The notes under the pieces were generated by a model. It worked only from the letters and a program-made list of their open reading frames with translations, ran no database searches and had not been told where the DNA came from. 62,670 nt of DNA from Verrucomicrobiota bacterium. GTDB lineage: Bacteria > Verrucomicrobiota > Verrucomicrobiia > Limisphaerales > JACRJZ01. Location of the stretch: contig JACRJZ010000100.1 of assembly GCA_016219875.1 (NCBI GenBank), forward strand, positions 1 to 62,670, given 5' to 3'. This document shows, piece by piece, positions 37,557 through 44,801 of the stretch (within the stretch, counting starts at the first letter, position 1; each line of letters begins with the position of its first letter). Position numbers and translations under genes: made by a program.

Positions 37557-37970
37557 ATGAAGAAGCCCTTCAAACTGGCGGTCAAGGCAGTGATCCTCGA
37601 TGGCGAAGACCGTTGCCTGCTCATCCGACGCTCCCAACACTGTCGCCATTTCACCGGCCAATGGGAATGGCCCGGCGGCAAGCCTGATCCGGGCGAGGAT
37701 TTCACCACTGCCCTGGTGCGTGAAGTCCGCGAGGAAACTTCGCTGGAGGTGGACATCACCGGTTTGGCCGGCGCGACGACGTTCGAGATGTCGGCGCTGC
37801 ACGTCGTCCTCCTGTGCATGGAAGCGCGGGTGATCGCCGGCGAGGTGCACTTGAGCGAAGAGCACGATGACTTCGCGTGGGTGGGGCTGGAGGATGTGGC
37901 GCAGCGCGAGATTTTGGAACCGATGAAACCTGTGCTGAAAAACCTGCTTGAACGAAAGGACCTGCCATGA
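37557..37970 (+). CDS. Nudix hydrolase, coupled to the RelA/SpoT-SLOG-RyR gene
   Basis: 137 aa. Complete Nudix box GGKPDPGEDFTTALVREVRE followed by ET-SLEV, giving the Mg-binding REVREE core. WEWPGGK is the typical lead-in, as in MutT/NudG types. These enzymes cleave nucleoside diphosphates linked to X. Its TGA overlaps the ATG of the next gene (ATGA at 37967), so the two are translated together. Context suggests it removes or edits a signal nucleotide made or sensed by the partner, not housekeeping clean-up; this is inference. Confidence 0.88.
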   Translation: MKKPFKLAVKAVILDGEDRCLLIRRSQHCRHFTGQWEWPGGKPDPGEDFTTALVREVREETSLEVDITGLAGATTFEMSALHVVLLCMEARVIAGEVHLSEEHDDFAWVGLEDVAQREILEPMKPVLKNLLERKDLP

Positions 37971-40678
37971 ATACCAAATCCCCCCTGAACGATCCCGCCC
38001 TTGCCAGCAAATTGACCGACGAGCAATGGGTCGCACTGCATGTGCCACGCTTCGCCCACACTGCCGCAGCCTACGCCGAATGCGAAACCTTCCTGAAAAG
38101 CGCCCTCAAAGAACTGGCCGGTCAGGTTGCACCGCTCGCGGTCGTCGAGGCGCGTGCCAAAGGCGTGGCCAGTTTCGCGGAGAAGATTCTGCGAAAGCGT
38201 CAAACCTACCAGGATCCCAAGGATCCGCTGCCGCCTGATCCGCTCGTCCGCCTGACGGATCTGTGCGGAGGACGCATTATCTGCCAGACGGCGGGGCAAG
38301 TGCAGGCGGTCTGCCGGCTCATTGAAAAGGCCTTCGTCATTGACTGGCCCAACAGTGAAGACGTCAGCCGCCGACTCCGGACTGCGGAGTTTGGCTACCG
38401 ATCTATGCATTACATCGTGCAGGTCGATCCAAAGTTGCTGCTTCAGGCTGGCATCAGGACGCCCGTTCCCCAAGTCTTGCTCGGGTTCCTGCCGGAGGTT
38501 CTCGGGCCACAAGCTGCGCACCGTCCGCTCAAGGCGGAAGTTCAGGTCCGCACGCTCCTCGAACACGCCTCCTCCAACCTTGGGCACGACTCCATCTACA
38601 AAACGGAGCTGAAAGTGCCCGACCGCATCCAACGCCAATACGCCAACCTGGCCGCCGTGCTCGAAGGGGCTGACCGCGAGATTGAGTGTCTCGTCGCAGC
38701 GCTCGGTGAGTTTAGATCCAACTTTGGCGCCTGGCACGAGAAGACCGAAGTAGAGAAGGAGATTTCTTATGCTCGCGTTTTGCTGGGTCTGCCGGATGAA
38801 AGGCTTCCGTTGACAGCCAAGATTCCCGTGGCAGTGCGCGCCGCCCAACTCGCCTTGGCCATCGGCGAGCATCACCAGGCAGTTCAGATATTGAAGCCGT
38901 TCCAAACGGAACACCAGGCCGCCGTCCGACGGATCCTGGGCCAAGCTTTGGTAGAATTGCACTGGCACGACTCCGGCCACGAGGACTTCGCTCTAGGTCA
39001 GGACCATCTGGCGAAAGCCGGCGAACTCGCTCCAACCGATGCCGAGACGCTTGGTTTGCGCGCGGAATGCGCCGCACAGACCGGGGACGACGTGGAGGCG
39101 CGGAGGCTTTTCGCGCAAGCGGTCGCAGCGGATGGAGCCGAACCGCTCACACTGGTTCGATACCTGGAGTTCGAGGCCGCCAGCGTCAGCAGCGACAACC
39201 CGCTGCGGATGGCTACCCCAATGATCCGAACTGCATTGACGCGCGCCCAATGCCAAATCGAGAGCCGCGCCAACCTCGCCTCGGCGTGGTCGGTGGTTGC
39301 CATCGCCCATCTTTTCCTTAACGAACCGTTCCAGGCTCTGCACGGACTTGGCCAGGTTGCACGCCTCTGTGGCACTTGCGAGGCAAAGGCCGGAGCGTCC
39401 GCGCAACATCCCTGTCCTTGCGCGGCGGGACGCTCCCTGCTTCGTCTCCGTGAAACCGTTCGACGCCTCCGCGGCATCCGGGAGAAGCTGTCAGGATTCG
39501 ACTGGTTTGAACGCTTCCTGCTCCTGGCGCTCGCGACTCGCCTGCGCGACGAACGGGCCAAGAGGGAACTCGCCAACCTCGCTTCCTGGAAGAAAAGCGT
39601 GGCAAAGGAGGGAATGCCTCACTTCAAACCAGAGCGGAAAATCCTCGTTCTGGCGGGCGGTTGCGATCCCGACGTTCAGCCCTTCATGGAGCGCTTCGGA
39701 CGGGAATTGCTCCGCGCCTGCGACAAGCTGGTATTGGACCTCATCAGCGGTGGCACCCGATCCGGCGTCAGCGGCGTAGCCGGTGATGTGACTGCGGCCT
39801 CGAACGGACGGATTCAGGCCTTCGGCTATCTTCCCAGCCACCCGCCGCGGGGAGTATCGGAAGACACCGAGCGGTTCGTAAAACGCTTCAGCGCCCCAAA
39901 GACCATGGACTTCACTCCACTCGATCCGCTCCAGGCTTGGACGGACCTGCTTGCGGCGGGGATTATGCCGCCAGATGTCCGGCTGCTCTGCTACGCGCCC
40001 GGAGACATTGCCCGCGCCGAATGTGACATCGCCCTCACCTTGGGAGCTCGTGTGGGGATCGTGATGGATGCCGCGCTTCCGAAGGAACGGTACTTTGATG
40101 CGGGCGCGTGGAAGGGGTGCCCGGAGTTGCTCCTCCTGCCCAAGGACGCCATGACCATCCGTGCCTTCCTGCAGATCGATCGCAAGCCACTCAGCGACGA
40201 CGACAAGGCCCGACTAAAACCGGCCGCCATGCTGGCCCACCAGGAGTATGTCAAATCCGCCACCCCCAAGGATGCGTCGCTGCAACCGTGGGAAAAGCTG
40301 AGCGAATCGTTGCAACTCTCCAACTATTGCCAGGTGGCCTATTGGGAGAACACGTTGCGAGAATACGGTTTGAGCGTCCGTCCGCTGAACGAAGCGGACA
40401 AGGCCCGTGCGCCTCTGGTCATGGCCGCGGTGTTGCCCCATAACAACAGCCGGGATCCTGTCACCGAATTGGCGGAACTGGAACACGGCCGATGGAATGT
40501 TGAGCGCCTCAGCTTTGGATGGTGCTACGCACCCGAGAAAGACGTGGCCAAGAAGCTTTCGCCTTGGCTGATCCCGTGGCACGAGGTACCGCCCGAGATC
40601 CAGAGATTTGACCTCGAAGCCATCGCCGGCTTGCCAAAGACATTGCGCCAGGCGGGATTGGAACTCTACAAGCTCTGA
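37967..40678 (+). CDS. RelA/SpoT-like synthetase - TPR-like - SLOG - RyR fusion protein
   Basis: 903 aa, no signal peptide. Residues ~60-245 are a RelA/SpoT-type nucleotidyltransferase: RLTDLCGGRIIC (Asp98), FGYRSMHYIVQV (143-154) and AEVQVRTLLEHA (Glu191), the core motifs of alarmone synthetases. Residues ~285-550 are helical, TPR-like (QILKPFQTEHQAAVRRILGQ, AETLGLRAECAAQTGDDVEA). Residues ~556-720 match a SLOG/LOG-type Rossmann sensor (KILVLAGGCDPDVQ, LISGGTRSGVSGVAGD). The last ~75 (from ~830, ELEHGRWNVERLSFGWCYAP) match an RyR domain. SLOG and RyR are known parts of nucleotide-centred conflict systems. I infer it makes and senses a nucleotide signal. Confidence 0.78.
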   Translation: MNTKSPLNDPALASKLTDEQWVALHVPRFAHTAAAYAECETFLKSALKELAGQVAPLAVVEARAKGVASFAEKILRKRQTYQDPKDPLPPDPLVRLTDLCGGRIICQTAGQVQAVCRLIEKAFVIDWPNSEDVSRRLRTAEFGYRSMHYIVQVDPKLLLQAGIRTPVPQVLLGFLPEVLGPQAAHRPLKAEVQVRTLLEHASSNLGHDSIYKTELKVPDRIQRQYANLAAVLEGADREIECLVAALGEFRSNFGAWHEKTEVEKEISYARVLLGLPDERLPLTAKIPVAVRAAQLALAIGEHHQAVQILKPFQTEHQAAVRRILGQALVELHWHDSGHEDFALGQDHLAKAGELAPTDAETLGLRAECAAQTGDDVEARRLFAQAVAADGAEPLTLVRYLEFEAASVSSDNPLRMATPMIRTALTRAQCQIESRANLASAWSVVAIAHLFLNEPFQALHGLGQVARLCGTCEAKAGASAQHPCPCAAGRSLLRLRETVRRLRGIREKLSGFDWFERFLLLALATRLRDERAKRELANLASWKKSVAKEGMPHFKPERKILVLAGGCDPDVQPFMERFGRELLRACDKLVLDLISGGTRSGVSGVAGDVTAASNGRIQAFGYLPSHPPRGVSEDTERFVKRFSAPKTMDFTPLDPLQAWTDLLAAGIMPPDVRLLCYAPGDIARAECDIALTLGARVGIVMDAALPKERYFDAGAWKGCPELLLLPKDAMTIRAFLQIDRKPLSDDDKARLKPAAMLAHQEYVKSATPKDASLQPWEKLSESLQLSNYCQVAYWENTLREYGLSVRPLNEADKARAPLVMAAVLPHNNSRDPVTELAELEHGRWNVERLSFGWCYAPEKDVAKKLSPWLIPWHEVPPEIQRFDLEAIAGLPKTLRQAGLELYKL

Positions 40679-40709
40679 GCCGGGCGAGCCGGAGATCAAC
40701 CACACTGCT

Positions 40710-41252
40710 ATGAATCAGAATTCGCCTGCGCTCTGCCCTCAGTGCAGCCAACTGCTGACTCAGGCTGGTAAGCACTGGATCGGCCCCGAGCACGATATCT
40801 GGTTCGACAAGAACGAGATCAAGTTCGGTGACGAGTGGTGGCGCTCGGTTCCCCTCGCCCATCGGATCGCCCTCTCCCATCCGATGGGAGAGGGATTAAG
40901 GGTGAGGGTGCGGGGGAGTGGAGAGGGGTCAGGGGTGAGGGCAAATTCTGCGAGCCAGCGTGTCGTGTCCTTCCTCTCGAAACATTCCACCCGCGACGCC
41001 GGCGTCTGCCGCGACGAGATCGCTATCGCCATCGGCGTGAAGGGCGGGAACATCCAGACCATCCTCGTCGAGAGCGAGCAGGAGGTGCAGCCGCCGGTGA
41101 ACATCGGTCATATCCAGTGGCTCGACATGCACGACTCCCCGAAATGGGACAAGCCCGACCACCGCAACGCGCCGCGGGTCGTCCGCAAGCTCGCCTTCCA
41201 ACTCGCCTCTCGTCTACCTGACGCAACATGCCGGCGGTACATGACGGATTGA
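40710..41252 (+). pseudogene. Decayed Zn-ribbon/TIR-domain gene with repeat insertion
   Basis: The frame from ATG 40710 starts with a Zn-ribbon-like CPQCSQLLTQAGKHW, then jumps straight to HDIWFDKNEIKFGDEWW, the middle of a TIR domain; the first TIR strand (IFLSYGHD type) is missing. After WWRSV there are ~30 residues encoded by a hairpin repeat (40870-40894 and flank). TIR sequence then resumes: VVSFLSKHSTRDAGVCRDEI, GNIQTILVESE and GHIQWLDMHD. The end differs from usual TIR-STAND proteins. One deletion and one insertion make it probably non-functional, though the frame remains open. Confidence 0.6.
40870..40894. repeat. Hairpin CCCTCTCCCATCCGATGGGA
   Basis: Perfect 11-bp stem with 3-bp loop, followed to ~40945 by GGGTGAGGGTGCGGGGGAG-type sequence. 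This is a common dispersed repeat; a related hairpin is at 7307-7331. Here it lies inside the TIR reading frame. Confidence 0.7.
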
Positions 41253-41274
41253 TGACGCACGCGTCCAGCCTTCC

Positions 41275-43854
41275 ATGAGCCCGCACACGATCAAAATCTT
41301 TGTCTCCTCACCGGGTGATGTGGGTGAGGAGCGTTTGGTGGCCAGGCAGGTCGTTGATCGTCTGCAAGGGCAGTTCGGAGGCTTTCTGCGGCTTGAGCCG
41401 ATTCTCTGGGAATGGGAACCGATTCTGGCCACGGCTGATCCACAGTCGCAAATCGTCTTTCCCAGTCAGGCCGACATCGTGATCTGCATCCTCTGGTCCC
41501 GCCTGGGCACACCGCTGCCGGACAAGTTTCGCCGCGACGATGGCACCACCTATGCCTCCGGCACTGAGTTCGAGCTGGAAGATGCGCTGCGGGCGCACCG
41601 AGAACGCGGCGTCCCCGACCTGCTGGTCTATCGCAAGACGAGCGAAGCGTTGGTGTCGTTGGAAGATGAGGCGCTCGTGCAGCAACGCATGGCTCAACGG
41701 CGCGCGTTGCACTACTTCACGAATCGCTGGTGCAGGGCCGGGGATGGCTCCTTCCAGGCATTCTTTCATGAGGTCAAAGACACGGCCGATTTTGAACTCA
41801 AGCTGGAGCAGCATCTCAGCAAGTTGCTGCAAGGCCGACTACCTTCCTCCCTGGCGGGCGAGATTGCTCCGGCGGTGATCTGGACCAGTGGCTCGCCGTT
41901 TCGTGGTCTCCTGCCTTTTGAGGCTGCGCACCGGGCCATCTTCTTCGGCCGGACGCAGGCCATCAGCGAGGCCAAAGAGTTGCTGCTGCGCCAGGCCGCC
42001 AGCGGCAATGCTTTCCTGGTGATCCAAGGAGCCAGTGGCTGCGGGAAGAGTTCCTTGCTTCGCGCGGGCTTGATTCCAACGCTGACCACCCCCGGCGTAA
42101 TCGAAGAAGTCGGCCACTGGTATTCCGCGGTTTTCCGTCCGGGTGACTCCGCTCCCGAGGGAGCCATGGAAGCGCTTGCCACAGCGCTGCTCTCGGCCCT
42201 GCCTGGTCTGCGCGAAATCGGTTACAATTCCCACGGCGCCCTGGCGGGTTTGTTGCGCGATGCTCCTCAGCATCTGGCTCCCGTGTTGCGCGCGGCCTTG
42301 GAGCGCGGAAAAGGCCCTGCCGGCGCCTCCAGCGCAACGCAGCGGGAGGCGAGGCTCGTTCTGGGCGTGGACCAATTCGAGGAGCTGTTTACCGCGGAGA
42401 ACATGAACGAAGCCCTGCGACGAGGGTTTGTCACCGCTCTGGCCGCTCTCTCGCAGTCCGGAATGGTTTGGGTGATCGCGACCCTGCGAAGCGATTTCTA
42501 TCCCTCCTTCGCCGCCATGCCGGAGTTCGTTAAGTTGAAAGGTCATTCCGGCCAATACGATCTGTTGCCCCCTGCTCCCGGTGAGGTGGGGCGGATGATT
42601 CAACACCCTGCCCTGGCGGCAGGCTTGCGCTTTGAGGTTCAGCCGGATACCGGGCAAAGCCTGGCAGAAGCCCTGCAAGAAACGGCCTGCAATCACCCCC
42701 ATTCCCTGCCGCTGCTCGAGTTTACCCTGGACGAATTGTTCAAACGCTGCGGCGACCAAAGGCTGCTGACGTTCACCGCCTACCACCAACTGGGCGGTCT
42801 CGAAGGAGCCTTGGGACGGAGAGCGGAGGAAGTGTTTCAAAGCCTGCCGACAGCGGTCCAACGCGGAGTACCGGCGTTATTCCGGAGCCTCGCGACCGTG
42901 GATCCGACTCAGCGACTCAGCGGACGGCGTCTTCCCAAGGCCCAGCTCGCCTCAGATGCCCAAGAGAGCTTCGCCCTCGATGCGTTTGTCGCTGCGCGGC
43001 TTCTCGTTGTTGACCACGATGTCCGACATGAGACGCGGGTTGGCCTGACCCATGAGGCCTTTCTTCATGCCTGGCCACGGCTGCGCGAGTGGATTGGGGA
43101 GGAAATGGAGGTGCTGCGAAGCCGGGCTCGCATCACCGAGCGGGCGCAGTGGTGGCGTTCCGAGAATCGGAATCCCGCCCTGCTCCTGGAGGACACCGCA
43201 TCCCTCCAGGAGGCAGAGACGCTTAGTTTACTCCGGGAAAAGGATCTCGACCCGACCGCCAGGGAGTTCGTTAGTGAATCCCAGCGGCGTCAAAAACGAA
43301 AAGGCCGGATGTTCTTGTGGGTAATCTTGGCCGCCTCGCTGATGGTGGTTGCCTTCGCGGTCGCTGGCTGGCTACGCGCCGGGATCAAGGACATCAATCG
43401 GCCGGACTTGGGCCTGGGGCTGGCCTTGTGCCTGGTCAGCGGACCCGTTGCGGTTCGCCTGTGGCGACAGTGCCAGCCCCAATCGGACCTCTTGCTGCTT
43501 TCAAAGGACGCATGGTTGACCGGTTTCACACTCGCCGGGGCCACCGGCTTGCTGATGTTTGGGTTCTGGATGGTGGCGGGCAATCGCTTTTTGAGTTACT
43601 TGGGGGTGAATTGGAGTTTTTTTCCTATGGTCCTTCATACCCTCGTGTTCGTGGCCAAGCTGAAGGCCTCTCGCCGTGCAATGTCGGCCGCTCTTCCCCA
43701 CGCGAACCTTTCCGAGTGGTGGTCCGTTCTTCGGTGGCATCGTCTCGCCGAACGGGCCGAACTCATTTGCATATTCATGACGGCCTTTTACAGCACCAAG
43801 GGAATCATGGGCCTGGTGCTGGGCTTTACCAACCCCGCTGAGTTCTTAATGTGA
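41275..43854 (+). CDS. DUF4062 - nSTAND1 NTPase - multi-TM protein
   Basis: 859 aa. The N-terminus TIKIFVSSPGDVGEER is a DUF4062 (TIR-related) domain; VICILWSRLGTPLP belongs to it. The STAND NTPase follows: P-loop QGASGCGKSSLLRAG (~251-265), Walker B RLVLGVDQFEELFT (~360-373), LRSDFYP sensor region and a winged helix near VGLTHEAFLHAWPRLREWI. From ~678 there are five membrane segments (for example MFLWVILAASLMVVAFAVAG, GLLMFGFWMVAG). STAND proteins are signal-triggered oligomeric switches, many in phage defence. Here the usual WD40 or TPR sensor is replaced by membrane helices, hinting at a membrane-acting effector. Confidence 0.85.
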   Translation: MSPHTIKIFVSSPGDVGEERLVARQVVDRLQGQFGGFLRLEPILWEWEPILATADPQSQIVFPSQADIVICILWSRLGTPLPDKFRRDDGTTYASGTEFELEDALRAHRERGVPDLLVYRKTSEALVSLEDEALVQQRMAQRRALHYFTNRWCRAGDGSFQAFFHEVKDTADFELKLEQHLSKLLQGRLPSSLAGEIAPAVIWTSGSPFRGLLPFEAAHRAIFFGRTQAISEAKELLLRQAASGNAFLVIQGASGCGKSSLLRAGLIPTLTTPGVIEEVGHWYSAVFRPGDSAPEGAMEALATALLSALPGLREIGYNSHGALAGLLRDAPQHLAPVLRAALERGKGPAGASSATQREARLVLGVDQFEELFTAENMNEALRRGFVTALAALSQSGMVWVIATLRSDFYPSFAAMPEFVKLKGHSGQYDLLPPAPGEVGRMIQHPALAAGLRFEVQPDTGQSLAEALQETACNHPHSLPLLEFTLDELFKRCGDQRLLTFTAYHQLGGLEGALGRRAEEVFQSLPTAVQRGVPALFRSLATVDPTQRLSGRRLPKAQLASDAQESFALDAFVAARLLVVDHDVRHETRVGLTHEAFLHAWPRLREWIGEEMEVLRSRARITERAQWWRSENRNPALLLEDTASLQEAETLSLLREKDLDPTAREFVSESQRRQKRKGRMFLWVILAASLMVVAFAVAGWLRAGIKDINRPDLGLGLALCLVSGPVAVRLWRQCQPQSDLLLLSKDAWLTGFTLAGATGLLMFGFWMVAGNRFLSYLGVNWSFFPMVLHTLVFVAKLKASRRAMSAALPHANLSEWWSVLRWHRLAERAELICIFMTAFYSTKGIMGLVLGFTNPAEFLM

Positions 43855-43947
43855 AGTTCAGTTACCACCGCCGCCTCCCTGTTTTCATCTCCTCCACCAG
43901 GGGGAAGGATGAATTGTGAAGGCTGCACGAGGAAGGGGAACCTCGCT

Positions 43948-44264
43948 ATGCTAACCACCACGCGCACCATCCGGGTCTTCATCAGTTCAACCTTCAGCGA
44001 CCAGAAGGCGGAGCGGAACCGTGGGGAAAGGAAGAAGGCAGAAGACAGACTTCGTGGTCCTGCTCCGAGACCGGCACGGCTGGCGTCCGTTGCCCGACGA
44101 GATTCCCGCTGCGGATAAAGGCAAAAGGCAGAAGTTCTGGGAAGCAATGGTTCCACCCGTTCGAGGAGAATGTCGTCTGTCCGCTGCCCGACGGGACCGG
44201 GCTGGACAAGGGGCGATACGACCTTCAGACCCGTACCGGCGAGTTCACGGATCACGACAAGTAG
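43948..44264 (+). pseudogene. Frameshifted DUF4062 gene remnant
   Basis: Three pieces in different frames. (1) From ATG 43948, TIRVFISSTFSDQKAERN, a canonical DUF4062 start. (2) From ~44045, DFVVLLRDRHGWRPLPDEIP, the downstream DUF4062 strand with its GWRPLP motif, in another frame. (3) About 44140-44264, WFHPFEENVVCPLPDGTG and GRYDLQTRTGEFTDHDK then TAG, in a third frame, which I do not recognise. An internal deletion and frameshifts have destroyed the gene. Confidence 0.65.
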
Positions 44265-44371
44265 CCTTCTGGGGGCCGAATGGTCTGCGCGTTTTCCCGG
44301 GATATCGGCTGCGCCTCAACCCTCGGCTGTTTTCGGGAAGCCCTCCAGGCTGCTGGCTTGCGGTTCCACTT

Positions 44372-44728
44372 TCAGGAGTTCAGGGGCAGACCGAGACGCG
44401 GGTGCGAGATCGCCGGTGCCGACGCCGCTTTGCAGAGGCGCTCCCATCCTGGATTGTTCCAGGCCTGAGGGAACTCGGCGCATTGCTGCGGCTTCATCGG
44501 ATTCACGCGGCAGTCGGAACCTTTGAGGAAAACGCACGCGCCGTCGGGCTGGTCTTTCAGGACCAGTCCGCGCCGATCCGCTGCAAGTTCGGTGTACTGC
44601 TGGATGAAGTCAGGCTCGCTCAGGCCAAGGAGGACCGAGAGCCGCATGAGGTCCACGTCCGTCAGACGGACCTGGCCTTCAATGCGGCAGCAGGCGCCGC
44701 AACGCTGGCACTCGAAGTGAATCGGCAT
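44372..44728 (-). CDS. YkgJ-family cysteine cluster protein
   Basis: 118 aa. FECQRCGACCRIEGQ, then CVFLKGSDCRVNPMKPQQC and EFPQAW, supply the eight-Cys-type cluster of the YkgJ (zinc/iron chelating) family. The molecular function of YkgJ proteins is unclear; metal binding is expected. Soluble, in the cytoplasm. It is on the minus strand in a small gap between the decayed DUF4062 gene and the kinase. Confidence 0.88.
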   Translation of the reverse strand: MPIHFECQRCGACCRIEGQVRLTDVDLMRLSVLLGLSEPDFIQQYTELAADRRGLVLKDQPDGACVFLKGSDCRVNPMKPQQCAEFPQAWNNPGWERLCKAASAPAISHPRLGLPLNS

Positions 44729-44801
44729 CTTGCGCAGACTACAGGGGGCAAATTAGCCACGAGGCGGCTGGCAGCGAGAATTTTCGCGAGGCGCGGGCCT
44801 C

